Source: Nymphaea colorata
Taxonomy: Eukaryota; Streptophyta; Magnoliopsida; Nymphaeales; Nymphaeaceae
DNA: 64,000 nt
Reading direction: 5' to 3'
Assembly: GCF_008831285.2 (NCBI RefSeq)
Contig: NC_045142.1
Coordinates: forward strand, 15,999,354-16,063,353
In this document: piece after piece, positions 12,574-24,784 of the stretch
Numbering within the stretch: the stretch's first letter is position 1
Layout: every line of letters begins with the position of its first letter
Notes under the pieces: generated by a model
The model's input: only the letters and a program-made list of their open reading frames with translations
Databases searched by the model: none
What the model was told of the DNA's origin: nothing
Translations under genes and position numbers: made by a program

Positions 12574-14185
12574 CTAACATATAAAAAGACAAAATCAAAT
12601 GTTGCGTTACAAAAATAAATTAATAAAATTTAAAGTTCAATGAAGTTTGTCAATACTATTTTTTCATGAACACATGCAAGACTTTTGCTGCCCATAGTAT
12701 GAGAACATTTTAGCTTTGTACTGCTATCCTTATTTTTCTTATATAGTTTTATCAATTATAAAGAAAATGACATCATGTTAACATTATATATTGCATAAAT
12801 AAATGTAATGGCATTTAATATACATTTCCTTCACCTAGGTTTGGAATGTTACGAGTACATATATCTGAAATCAATGTATCTTTAATATTTCCAATCTATT
12901 TTCTTTTGAGCCCCTGTCAAATTTGTCGATTCAAACAACATCATGTAATACCACATCCTACCTTAGGCTCACCAAGGAACAAGATTGACATAAATTAGCG
13001 GTAACAAAATTGCATCTCTTGTGCTTCTACACTGAACCGGTGGGTGTTGGATGTTCCTCCTATAGGGGGCTTCAATCCAACCTTGGGCATCCCCCCATAA
13101 TGAGCAATGTTTTATTTACTTTGTGCCTGAAAAAGGTTGACTTGCTATGGGGATTTGCAGAAGGCAGGTCAAAAACCATGAATATTGAAAGACAGCTTTG
13201 GGAAGCAAAATATTATTGCAACAAAAAATATCAAGAAGACGAGACTTTGTATAGCACATGACTCCTCCAAGATTGTTACTTAGATTAACTATAAGAAAGA
13301 AAATTGAAATTAGACTTAACTGAGAAACAAGGAAGGATGAACACAAAAGAACATGAAACCCATTCAATTCTGCATCATGCAATTAGAAGATTTGAAGTAA
13401 AGCTAATATGCAATTATGCAATTGAAATCAACATTCCTACTAAAGATTTGGAATAACTAGCTTTTTAACAAAAGCATGAACACTTAAGCACTTTTTCTCA
13501 CTACACTTACATTACTTCATTCAACACACGAACTCCCACTTGGAACATGAACCAAATCACTTCCTTCAAGAGATGTTTCTTGAATGCCAGAATTAATCTT
13601 GCTTGCAAATGAAATTTCTAGCAGATATTATTAAGTAAATCATATCGCCAAAAGTGCCAGAATATTAATCCTGATAAAACAATGAAACATTCAAATACCC
13701 ACCATATATATAGGGTAATAATAAAGATAACCAAACTATTAAGAGAAGGAGATAACTGCATCATGCGTTCACCATCCTTGCAAAGGTAAGCTGGTTGTTA
13801 GTGGTTGAGATGTCCAAATCAAATCAAGTAAGCACCAAAAAATAAATGAAATCTAGAAGCAATTTAAGAAATGCCCAGTGTAGTAGATCCTAATTTTGAT
13901 AGACAAAGCTAGTGTGAAAGCCACAAAACTCCACCCATGATGAGGTAATCAACATATATCATATCGTCCAAAAAGATAAGTTACACGTTAGTTAAAAATC
14001 CAGATATTCAAAAATGGTAATCATGGCCAATTATCACCATTTTATGCAAAAATACGGCATTTAATGATTACTGCTAGTTACCATAAGGACCTCACCAATC
14101 AATCTAAAGACATGGAACTTTGTTAGAAGGATCTTATTTCAAAAATGAATAAAAAACAACTAAGATTACAAAATAGAAAGCATAC
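12574..14185. other. Presumed intron and decayed upstream part of the transposase-like gene
   Basis: Lies between the recognised exons and a possible first exon on the same strand. I see no further exon that can be matched to the family. The interval may hold introns or unrelated AT-rich sequence. Confidence 0.25.
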
Positions 14186-14344
14186 CTGATCACACATTTA
14201 TCAATACATGGCCAGTTCAGTGTCACTGACTCCATTCAATTGGGTGTGTGGAGTTTGCATGAGTTCGTCCTCTTCATGAGGATCATCAATGTTGCTACTT
14301 TCAACATTGGGGTTGGTTTTAGCTCCTTCATGTGTCCTTACCAT
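14186..14344 (-). pseudogene. Possible first exon of the Transposase_24-like gene
   Basis: The - strand gives an ATG at 14344 followed by MVRTHEGAKTNPNVESSNID and an acidic, Asn/Ser-rich tail of about 47 residues. After the stop, a CAG/GTATGC donor lies at 14186/14185. An MVRT start and an acidic N-terminus fit the amino end of plant transposon-associated proteins, and the strand matches the exons near 12.1-12.6 kb. Linking the two parts is inference: nearly 1.6 kb separates them and one frame break is needed before the donor. Confidence 0.3.
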
Positions 14345-16899
14345 CCTGCCGAAAAGTAGTGTCAAACCACTTTACTTATGTATGGAATTTGAGAGTCGAT
14401 AAACAACCAATAGGAAAGAATAAAAAATTCACCTCTTTTTACTGAGAAGAGATGTGACCAATCCTATCAGTTTGGGGATTGGCCATTCCAAACGCCTTTT
14501 TTCAGAGGTAACCAATCTAGTTTCCAACCCATGTTGTTGAATAGTTAAAATACCAACATGGTATGCTTCAAACTTAATTTGTAACATGTAACGAGTAATG
14601 CATATGCTCTTGAAATTTGAAAATGACAATTTATTTTGAAAGACTATGTAAATTGTAGGGCTTTAGAAATATAGAACGTATCTCTTAAGAAACCGTTTTC
14701 ATTATAGGGACCTGATATGCAATCCTATGACTACATGATGCACATTGTTTAAAAAATGAAGTTGAAGATCAAGCTAAGAAGAGGACATTGGGTTTGGAAG
14801 AGGAATTTAAAATCAAAACTTGGAATATGATTTGGAAGATGGTTTAAAACACCAAGGTTGAACCTGAAATGAAGATTAGAATCCATATAAGAACTGACAT
14901 GTCTGGTTTTTAACATATATGGATTATCATCTCATGGTATGTTGCGGACCAGCCATAATATCCATGTAGTGTCCTAAATGGTTTAAAACATGAATTGTCT
15001 CAATGCAAAAACCGAGCTTAGGAAAATATTTTGAAGGTGGACTTGCAAACCAACTTGGGGATGATATTTGAAAAGAAGTATGAAAACAAGATTTCAAAAA
15101 CACACTGAAATGAGATTTAGAAATCATGATGCAAGTTTCAAAGTGAATAAAAGATACCAAGGCATTCAACTTTCTTCTTGTATCATCTTGAGAACAACAT
15201 GAGGAATGATGCTGAACCCTCTTGATCTTTGGAAGGAACTATGCACGTGTGGACAAAATTCATATTGTCTGATGAGTGAGAATTGCAAACAACAAGTATA
15301 TGCAATGCATGACAAAGCATTCCACACATACAAACATGAAATGAAGATATATAAAATGCAATTCTATGCTAAAACAATTGGAAAGCAAGGAAATGATGTA
15401 ATAACATGAATGGACGTCTTGTTTGGAAGTCTCCCCAACTTACACACAACTTTTATGAATAACAGGAAGAAATCAAACATGATGTCTAGATGCTTGCATG
15501 GTAACTAGTGCATCAAATGATTATGCTTGACTTGTCTAGACTGTCCTAGAGAGGGCTACCGTGCAACAATAGTACCCATGAATGATGCTAGTATGAACAA
15601 GTGAAATAGAATGACATTTTTTACGAAGTGGAACATAGATACCCTACGTACATGGACTTCAGCTATGAGGTGAAGAAAGACCACATGGATTCCCTAGTCA
15701 TACATAAAATGCTAATTTTGATGATAATGTATGAGAAAATTACATGAAGAAAGAAAGCATACTATGATATGACCATACTTGTTATGGAACAAACTATGAT
15801 GAAAGATGATATAAAGGAAGTTGTAACCGATCCTTAGACACCTCTGTGACTTCATAGGATGCTATGATATCCTATGGATGACATGGAGGAAGCCTAATCC
15901 ATAGTTAGTACATGAAAAAATTGCTCAAAATGTGAAAAACAAAGTCGATGTAATATAGGTTTAGTAATATGTTACATTCTGGAACATATGATTTTGGAAA
16001 TATAAAATAATTGAAAAGACAAAAGTAATGAACTCAGATTTTCATTAAACTTGAGGTAAACCTTCACTTGGTATGTAAAAATGATTTCCAAGTGTTACAT
16101 TGAGGTTAGACGGCCCATATTGAAAGTTAGGATTCAAATCACCTACTCAAAATTTGAACATTCTAAAAGATGCGGCTTGCAACATATGGTTCAACTCATA
16201 TGTTGAAGACTAGGGGAAAAGGGACAAATGAAATTAGATAAACCTAAAAAGTGGTGTTTACATCCTAGGTATACCAGATAACATGTGCCAAGTATTGGTT
16301 CAATGAAACTATGTATGGATTGAAAATGGGCATATGTACAACCTTTGACATAACACTAATTTTCTACTACAACAGTAGAACAAATTGGTTTTTTGGCCTA
16401 CTTTGATAATTCAGGGCAATGATGCTGGCTTGACCTGAAATTTTGGTATCAAGTTCTTACTATAACATTTACACAACAGCAATTTACGGATTTGATAAAC
16501 ATTGGCTAGGCCATTGATAAACACTTGTGCAAATTTGGGGCAAAAAACTAACTATGCAGAATGTAACAATTGTAACAAGTGTGCGATCTGAGTACCTATT
16601 GGCATGCATGACTTGGACATGACTTGAAACACTTAGATAGCATCACCTCATGCCAAATGAATTCTATATTGTTAACAAATATAAAAAACTGAATTTGGAT
16701 GTATGATTTAGGTATAAAACAAACTAAAAGTAGAAATATGTAACTTGATTTTGAACATATCTAGGATTAGGAGAAGACAAACTTAATCGGTCAATTGGCT
16801 TCCCATAGCATTATAGAAACCTAAAAAAAGGTAGAATACACACACAAGAATAAAACTAGGCTTAAAATGAATTCTAGACATAGAACTAAGAAGCCGAAC
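14345..16899. other. AT-rich, possible distal part of the Tat LTR
   Basis: No coding content recognised. Given a related LTR of about 3.9 kb elsewhere in the window, the - strand LTR that starts at 18501 could extend down to about 14.6-14.7 kb, but I could not find a convincing terminal CA or target duplication. Phrases built on TTGGAA and GATTT recur at 14750-15180. Confidence 0.3.
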
Positions 16900-18501
16900 A
16901 TAAGATTTTGCTACCAAATTAAAAATAGTGAAAAAACTCAGACAATGACTTTGGGTGCCTTAAAGCCTCATCAACCGAGATGTGATGAAAAATTTGGATC
17001 AAGGACTTGGATCAAAAATCTAAATCAAGATATTGACTAAATGATTTAGATATGTAGATCTAAAATTAAGATTTAGATCTGAATCAAATCAGATTGTAGA
17101 TGTGAGCTATGATATTATAAATTGAATCAAAGATCTGACATCTAAGCTCCCAAACTAGGCTTAGTGTGTGCCTTATGGACTCACACTTAGCATCTAGGAG
17201 GTGGACCTAGGCTTAATCTAGGTTTAGACTCAACTGGACAAAAGATAGACTAGGCTCAAGTCAAACTGGGTTCAGTTTCCTGGTCAAACAAGTCTAACTA
17301 TATGTGAACCTAGTTATGTTCAACTCGCAGCAGGTTCATACCCTGCATGAGCCTCATAGAGCTCACGTTTGTTGGAGGAGTACCCTATGCTAGGTTCATG
17401 TAAATCCAAACCTAGGTTTATACAAAAATAATGCATATATACAAAATATAATTTTACCCTTACACAAAACTAAGCTCTACGAGGTGGTGTATGTAGCCTG
17501 TTCACAATAGGACATAAGTTAGGCTTAGTTTAGCGGGCATGCCAAGTTTGCTTGAGCAATTCATCAATTTGTTCTTGGACAATCATATTATTCAAAATTG
17601 ACTAGGCTGAAATCGACCATCTAAATGGAAATATGAGGGTAAAATGAGAAATAGAGATTTCGTCCTTGTCTAAAAAAAATGAACACATTGATACTCTCAT
17701 CAAATGACTTTGAATTAAGTTATGCACTCGGATTAAAAATTGACATTATAGATCTCTTAAGAATTCATTAAAAGATACTAATGACAATATCCATACATGG
17801 ACACACTAGGAGTGATCATAAAACTAAAATTACGCTCAATCTAAGATAGAATTATTCAAACTAAAGGTAAAAATAGTAAATTCAGTACTAAAGAATATGA
17901 TCCAGCTCAATCTGGGCTGCTTTCTTGAATCCAGCAGAAATGGTTATTAGACATGCAAAAATGGGTAAATGGAGTTCCACTTCTCAAAAATGGTTGCTAG
18001 AACACTGGAATTTGTGCTTGAAAGATGAAAATGAAGCTAGAAATATGGCTGACATTGAGGATATCCTACAATGGGCTTGAGCAGGTCTATAGGTGTTCTG
18101 ATTATAAGAAATGATGGAAAAATTGGGGAAATGGATCATTTATAAACCATCTCTAACCAAATGTGAGCAATAAACTTGCTCTAAGAGTACATAGTCAGTT
18201 GTATAGATAGAAATAACTCCGATTGATCTTGGTAAAGTATTTTTTAGTATTTCCATGATTGTTCTACAAAACTGGAGGAAAATGAAATAAAATGGGATGC
18301 TCAAGGGTAAAATGCTCATTTTTCTAGGTGGTGACATCGTGGACTAGTTGAATTCTGGTGTCTGATATCTAGAGTATATGATTTGATATGGTGTGTTTCA
18401 TGGCCCCTACATTTTGAAATTCTTTCAGAAGACCAGTTCAAAATCCCATTTATGAGGAATAAAATGGTTATTTCAACATATGAAAATTTGGGGTGTCTAC
18501 A
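16900..18501 (-). repeat. 3' LTR (proximal part) of Tat gypsy element 1
   Basis: On the - strand the LTR starts TGTAGACACCCCAAATTTTC at 18501, directly after a polypurine tract. This TGTAGACACC start is typical of Ty3-gypsy Tat-lineage LTRs in plants. Within it are a TATA-like box (18146-18137), stretches rich in TAGGTTTA/CCTAGG (17160-17420) and a degenerate GATCTAAATC-type region (16980-17130). The same order of sub-regions is seen in the + strand LTR at 22544. The lower boundary here marks the part I can support, not the true LTR end. Confidence 0.65.
18137..18146 (-). promoter_or_regulatory. Candidate LTR TATA box
   Basis: TTTATAAATG on the - strand, about 360 bp inside the LTR from its start, a reasonable U3/R position. 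Position and consensus are the only support. Confidence 0.35.
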
Positions 18502-18516
18502 GATGTCTCTCTTTGC
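18502..18516 (-). other. Polypurine tract of Tat element 1
   Basis: GCAAAGAGAGACATC on the - strand abuts the LTR start. Its position, directly next to TGTAGACACC, defines the LTR/internal boundary and therefore the orientation of the element. Confidence 0.7.
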
Positions 18517-19149
18517 TACTAAGTAGGTGCAAATCCATGCTTAATGGCAAAGACAAGACACAACATATAAAATAAAACTCCCCAATATGACGAAAAGTTC
18601 TTGGTTTATAAAAAACAACAAATTGATGTTCTAGAGTGTTCTTTCTATTAGAAAACTTTTCTTGATTTGTAAAAGTCTAAAGACAAAACACTCCAATGTT
18701 TTTGAAAACTAATGATGTCCCAGTTTGAAAACTAGGAAAACATTGTTAAAAACTCCTTGTTTTAGATGATGTTCAAAACAAAAGATGTCCTAGTTTGAAA
18801 ACATTGATGTGTGTCTGAAAGACATGCTCTAAGCAATGTGTGTCCATGAGGATGAGTTCATGTGAATACTAACATTTTGTACAAAGTTATGTTCCTTTTG
18901 TACATAGTTTCCTATTAAAGGCATCTTATGACCATTTAACAATTTTGAGAGTTAAAGCTTTCTCTAATCATAGTTTTGGTTCTCTAAAGCAAGTTCCCCT
19001 TCATTGTTATTGCATGATCTTTCAAAAGATATGCCCTTCACAATCATGGAGAGCATTGTTAAGTAGTAATCATTAACCTAGTGGTTTCCAAACCACAAGA
19101 AATCTCATGTCATCTGTAGAAGAATTTCTAATTTTAGTAGTTCTCATTT

Positions 19150-19460
19150 CCTGTTTCTCTCTGTTTTTTTTTTTTTTTTACTTTGGCTCTTGCTTTTGTT
19201 CTTTCTTTCTTTGTCAAGCTGACCTTTACTTGTAGGGGGAAATACATCACACCCCACAGGTTATCACAAGCCCCATTGCTTTGGTAGTTGTGTATAGTTT
19301 CATCATGTACAATGTCATGTCTGCCTAGTTTCCTACTGAACCAATGTAGTGAGCTTTTAGGTCGGTAGCTCAGTTAGCTTGAGGGTATCAAGTGTAAAGC
19401 ACCCCTCAGACTTAATTGCTCAAGTTCAGAAGGCATTTGATGACATGACTAGACAGAAGT
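19150..19460 (-). other. Conserved 3' UTR block of the Tat family
   Basis: This block matches 42715-43040 of element 2 at the same place between integrase and polypurine tract. Shared landmarks on the + strand include ACAATGTCATG, GTAGTGAG and CAAGTTCAGAAGG / CGAGTTCAGAAGG. The conservation shows the two elements belong to one family. It contains a run of 16 T near 19167. Confidence 0.7.
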
Positions 19461-19859
19461 TCATGGCTTTACAAAATAGATGCAAATAAAGGTTTAAGCC
19501 TATTAGATACTCTTGAGTGCTGGCCTAGAAGAACGATTATACTTGCCTTGGGCCATTGTTTCAATACTCATTTTGCAGTGTCCGTACTTGGTTGCTTGAA
19601 TTAGTTTAGATCATTGTTCTCATACAAATTATATTAGATTCTTGTAGCCTTTCAACCATCTAGATTAATGATATTTTCTAAAAACCAACTCTCTCCTTGT
19701 CATCCAGCTTTTCTTTCTTAGTTCATGTCATGTTGCGTTGAAATCATTGCTTTTTGAGTTCCTTCAAATAATGAATTACTCTTCTCCTTGAAATGTTAAG
19801 TTCTCACAAACAAATCTCATTTAGGATACTTAGTTAAAAATTTGTGTAATATTTTGCCA

Positions 19860-20670
19860 ATAAATGCTAGGTGTTCTTGTATATGCCAAAGCACGAGTTC
19901 TATGCACTAAAATGCAAGTTTTAATGTGCTCAAATGTTTCTTTATGCATGTGAATACAAGTTTTGATGTTCTCACATGTTCCTATATGCATGTGAGTATG
20001 AGTTCCAAGGTTTATAGTAATGGGTTCCTATATGCCCATAAACACAAGTTCAAAGATTTATGCTTGCATGTACACATCAGTATGACTGAGTTCTAACCTG
20101 TGAAGATTTGGTTCATTGTGAGGTGAGTTTTCAGGGGTGCACCAGAGACATGAATTCAGTTTTCAGGGGCACTGGGGGCTTACAATTGGAGTTGTAGCCA
20201 ATGCAATAGTAATTTTGGGGATTTCATTAGAGATGCAAGTTCGATGTATCATGTCCATCTACGCTCGTGAGTATGAGTTCTATGTGCGAAAATTAAGAGC
20301 TCGATGTGCAAATATACTAGTTCTATGTATTGCAAAGGTTGTTCAAAATACAATTGCATGAGTTTAGTGTATCAATGTTTTCCCATATGCACATGATTAT
20401 GAGTTCTGGTGTACTGAAGCATGAATTCAAAGGGTTGGTGCTCATGTTTTCCTGTGGAGCACAAGTTCCATGTGCATCGTGTGAGCTCTAGTTCACATGG
20501 TTGTTTGGTGCACTGAAGCACCAGGTCCACACACTATATTCAGGTGTCTCAGTATTCGTATACCAAAGCATGAAGTCCATGCATTGTAGGTGTCAATGTT
20601 TGGATGTTCTGTGACAAAGCAAAATGACCATCACTAGGTGTAGGTGTTCATGTGTAACAATGTGAAGTCC
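19860..20670. repeat. Degenerate tandem array in the Tat 3' UTR
   Basis: About ten imperfect units of roughly 45-95 bp built around a phrase like ATATGCATGTGAGTATGAGT (for example near 19905, 19945, 19990, 20035, 20265, 20390, 20440, 20570, 20660). Plant Tat/Ogre elements are known to carry variable tandem arrays in the 3' UTR, and the array sits there. Unit borders are too degenerate to fix by eye. Confidence 0.65.
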
Positions 20671-21049
20671 ATGCACTATTTGTAAGTATTAAGGGTCTTT
20701 TTAATGCTTGTAGGCTTACAAATTGTTCTGGTAAAACTTATGAAAGAAATTGTAATTTGTAAAGTCCTAAGAACCCTCTATTAGTGGAACGACATCTTGA
20801 AAACTTATAGTTCTTTTGAAAAGGGCTTTGTTTTCTAAACTCATTTTGAAATTCTCATTGAAATTATTAACCATGATTATTGTTTGATTATCATGCTCAA
20901 GAAAAAAAAAGATGCCCCAGTTTTAAGACGACATTGGAAATGCTGATATCATGAGATAAAGATAAAATAAGTTTGTCCATTAGAAAATATTATCTTTATT
21001 GATGACAAAACGAATATGCCGTGTGTAAAATCTCTTTAGATGAAGAACT

Positions 21050-22450
21050 TTATAAGATCGGTAGTTCTACACTATTTGCATCAATCAGACAATAATAATT
21101 ACCATGAATGACTTCATTCACCACATATGGCTCATCCCAATTCAATGGCAACTTCGTACATGAGTGATTTCTCCATGTTATGATGGATATGAAAACTAGT
21201 TCATTCACTTTAAATTTATGCTCGATGACCAATTTGACATAATGATGAACCACTCTGTGGCAGTATACTTTGGCATGTTCCGTTGCGTGTAGCCTCTTTT
21301 CATCTAATAGGCCTAGCTGCAGCATCTTTTGTTGTTGGTAGTTATCTATGTGAATTTTTGTCACTTTGGCAAACGTATAAACTTACTACTAGATGTTTAG
21401 TGGTAGTACTACATCTGTTTCATGTGCCAAATCTGCAGGAGTTTCATTGTTTGGTGTTCTATTGGTTGTTCTGTAAGCCCAAAGTGCATCATGAATCTTC
21501 TCATGCCAATCACAACAAGTCTAAACTATTCTTTTCGGGGTCCTAATTAGAATCTTGTTTGTGGCTTCAATTTGGCCATTTTCTTATGCATTGGTTGGTG
21601 TTCTAGTGCTTGTTATATAAGCCCAAAGTGCATCATGAATCTTCTCATGCTAATCATGACTAGTCTTAATTTTTCTTTCAAGGTTCCTTATTAGAATCTT
21701 GCTCATGGCTTCAGCTTGGCCATTTTTGAATGGATAATATGATGTGAATAAGTGCTTGATCCTGAATTTAATGCAAAAAATTGCACATCCTTTCATCTTT
21801 GAAATAAATGTCATTGTTTGATGTGATGGCATGTGGAACTTGGACTGACATAGAATGTTCTTGTGGAGGAAGGATACTACACATTTGCCTTCCACTATTT
21901 TGACAGGGACGATCTCCATCAATTTAGTGAAAGATTTTGTTGCTACCAAAAAATATTTGTGGCTATTGGAAGTCGAAGCTTTGATGGGGCCTATTACATT
22001 GAAAGCTCACGTAGAGAAAGGCACAGGGATACTACATAGTGCAAATATGCCACTAGGGCATGGATGGAATCGTTATGCATCTGACATTTGAGACATCTTT
22101 TGACATTCTTATAGTACTCATACTGTGTGATGGGCCAACAGTAGCCTGCTCTTACCAGTTGTTTGACTAAGTTATGATAATCAATGTGGTCGCTGCAGAT
22201 GGTTTCATGTTCTTCCCGGATCACTTCTTGTTCTTCATTGGTATGTAAGCATTGGGAATATTGTAAGCTGAAGTCTCTCTTATGCAAGACTTCTGTGAGG
22301 ATAATGTATCAACTAGACATTCTTTGTATGGTTTGCTACTCCCTTTTAGGTAGGTGGGTATTCACCAATCTCTAAGCAATCTTTGAAATTTTGATACCAT
22401 GGTGCTTCTTGAGATTCAACGTGATTGACTTGTTCCTATAATTCATAGGA
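21050..22450 (-). pseudogene. Tat element 1 integrase, decayed
   Basis: Integrase inserts the retrotransposon DNA into the genome. Fragments read on the - strand cover the whole protein: the N-terminal APWYQNFKDCLEIGEYPPT block (about 22425-22370), the H2C2 zinc region with EHETICSDH ... YCWPITQYEYYKNVKRCLKC (about 22210-22090), the catalytic core with HKYFLVATKSFTKLMEIVPV (about 21970-21905) and YYPFKNGQAEAMSKILIRN (about 21750-21690), and the C-terminal module LGLLDEKRLHATEHAKVYCH ... KLPLNWDEPYVVNEVIHGNY (21310-21080). The second core Asp region reads SHQTMTFIS, so the usual SDNGTQF motif is altered, one sign of inactivity. A 144 bp internal duplication and several frame breaks also occur. 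Confidence 0.9.
21451..21738 (-). repeat. 144 bp tandem duplication inside integrase
   Basis: Two copies begin TTGGTGTTCTA at 21451 and 21595 and share AAGCCCAAAGTGCATCATGA and then TTCTCATGC. The period of 144 bp is a multiple of three, so it would add 48 residues in the part of integrase that contains the AEA(M/A)SKIL helix. The copies have diverged by several substitutions. Confidence 0.85.
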
Positions 22451-23344
22451 TAGTTGTGTGAGTCTTCCGACTTTAAATGCTCTAAATGGTTATGCTTGCT
22501 TAAATGTGACAATTGAGCCTAGACTGACCAATCTGTCTATACATGTGAACATCCAATTTTTTTGCAAGTCCAAAAGATAATTTTACCCTTCACCATGAAA
22601 TTTCCAAATTGGTTATTAAAAACCAAAATTTTAGAAAAAATGTTATTTTTATTACACCTAGACTCATCACCTAGGTCCTCCATGCCCCTATGCCCAGTCA
22701 TCAAAACCTGAAAGGTAGGGATTTTCATCAAATTTCTAATAGTTGCCTAACATTCAAGCAATTAGGCCAGTCTCCAACCTTACATGACCTCAGTAGTTGC
22801 TAGAGTTAGCTCAGTAGGATTTCCTCAGCTTGAATTCAGCTTGTTGTAACTCACCAGCCCGCTAAAGCCATGCACCTGCCAATTTTGGAGCACCAAGATC
22901 ATGTTCCAAACTGAGCTACATACAGTCTCTCCTTAGTGCATATAGAGTATTTCCTTGGTTACTTTGTGTTTTGGAATCCAGATTTGAGTTCTAGACCCGT
23001 GTTCTGCAATCAAAGTGACACTCTCTCACCAGTTCTAGTAGTGTTGAGCTATAATTCTCACAATTTGCACCATATCAGTTCATGTCAAACATATTCTTCA
23101 ATGTCTAATCTGAGTATATCAGACTTTAATTTTAGTTTATTCATCCAAATTCGAGTTCAATTTCAATTTTACAAATTTACGAAGGTTCAAACACTAGGTA
23201 GTGCTGACCATACCAGTGCAGCTCAATCTTCAGAACTCAATTTTAATGAATCAAGAGGTCAATTTCTTGATTTTTTTCGTGGTTGCGATCAGCACACTTC
23301 AAGAAAGTATTTGCTCCAGATCAGACCAACATGGCTTAAATCAA

Positions 23345-23594
23345 GATATCACATTTTACTTTTGCCTAGGCTTCAAAAAGTGCCATCATATGTCTTGTAA
23401 AAAAAATTGAAAGTTTTTAGCTGTGGAGCAGCAAACAGGGTCATTTGCCAACCAAATTTTATAGGATGACTTATTTTCACCCTATGCACATCCCAATGTT
23501 GTCACCCTTCCCACACAAACTGTGGATTTCAATGTCCTTTCTAGGGTTATTTTGGTCAATTGCCACCATACACATATTTCCATAAAACCTAACT
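23345..23594 (+). repeat. Left copy of the 250 bp direct repeat flanking copia B
   Basis: Runs from about CACATTTTACTTTTGCC to CCATAAAACCTAAC and is repeated at 28428-28672 after the copia 3' LTR. Both copies belong to the same part of the host Tat LTR. Confidence 0.85.
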
Positions 23595-24016
23595 TCTTAG
23601 AGAATATGATCAATCTAGATCTAACATATAAACCATCAAGAGTGACGCAAATCATGTTAAAGGCAAGCTGGCTGGCACATTTGGTGAAGATCGCGTTGAA
23701 CACAAGCTAGAATTGGACTTACTGTGTGAAGATGTTGCCTCTTATATCTTTTTTTGTTTCAAGGAAGAATGATCTCTTCCAGCTAAGGAAGTTGTCCATA
23801 ATTTCTAGAATTATTGAAACAAACTAAAAACATTACCCAAAGCTGTAACCCTGTACAATGAAAAAGGCTATAAATCTAAATGTGATAATGGGTGAGTACT
23901 TTTTGCCTTCTCAAGGACGTAGGTAGAGCTCTCTACCGAACCACATAATTTATGTCTTCATTCTTTGTCTTCCTTGCTCTCACGTTCCTGGTTATGACTC
24001 TTTCAAAAGTTTATTA
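23595..24016 (+). repeat. 5' LTR of copia B
   Basis: Starts TCTTAGAGAATATGATC and ends GTTTATTA, directly before the primer site TGGTATCAAAGC. It matches 27975-28427 over its full length. The usual TG start reads TC in both copies. A GGACGTAGGTAGAGC ... CCGAACCAC block near the 3' end is typical of plant copia LTRs. CTATAAATC at 23870 is a TATA candidate. Confidence 0.9.
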
Positions 24017-24033
24017 TGGTATCAAAGCTAAAG
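24017..24033 (+). other. Primer binding site of copia B
   Basis: TGGTATCAAAGCTAAAG directly after the LTR resembles the plant copia site complementary to the initiator methionine tRNA, with A in place of G at one position (TGGTATCAGAGC is usual). Confidence 0.8.
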
Positions 24034-24139
24034 TGTTGAGGTTTATACTGCTAGTCTCTGAAAGAAGAAAACTTCCTTGGTGTTAGGAGACTGCTCTTCC
24101 CAGTCTTCAAGACTTACTTGCCTCCCCTTCAAATCTTCA

Positions 24140-24740
24140 ATACATTCTTAATGACAAGTTAACGGGAAGAACTATCTTATGTTGGAGATGCAATTTTTTC
24201 CGATTCTCACTGTTTATGATCTTTGTGGTATTATTCATGACACAAAACCATGCCCTGATAAGTTTAGGACTTCAGTAGATGGAAAGTCCAAAGAAATGAA
24301 CCTTGACTATATGTGTTGGCTCTGACAAGGTCAGCTCTTGCTTGGATGGATTATTAGCTCCCTGTCTGAGTCCATCCTTCCCCAAATTGTTGGCCTTGAA
24401 ACTTCATGTGAAATTTTGAATTGCTTAAGAAAGACCTATGCAACCCAAACCAGATCTTGTGTTCTTCAATTAATGGAACAACAGCAAACCATGATGAAAG
24501 GAATGAGTTCTATTTCTGAATATATTCAAAAGGCGAAGTCCTTGCACAACATCTTGCTATGGCATCCAAGCCAGTTGGTAGGATGACATATTTCTTTATA
24601 TTCTATGAGGCTTACCGAACTCATATGCTTTCTTCTCATTCAAGAAGCTCAATTAAATGATATTGATGTACGGAATGATAACATTATTGCTGCTTACTTG
24701 GCTAACATAATTCAACATGACAACACATATCAGCAAAATC
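24140..24740 (+). pseudogene. copia B gag
   Basis: Capsid-like gag of a copia element. The clearest frame (24338-24586) contains LGWIISSLSESILPQIVGLE, then ILNCLRKTYATQTRSCVLQL and SISEYIQKAKSLHNILL, the conserved core of the plant copia gag domain. Upstream pieces in other frames (around VYDLCGIIHD-like sequence near 24210) show the domain's N-terminal part. Stops and frame changes break it in at least three places, so no full gag can be made. Confidence 0.85.
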
Positions 24741-24784
24741 AAAATAGGTAGCTTGGATGTAATAGAGGGCAGTTTAATGCCAAT

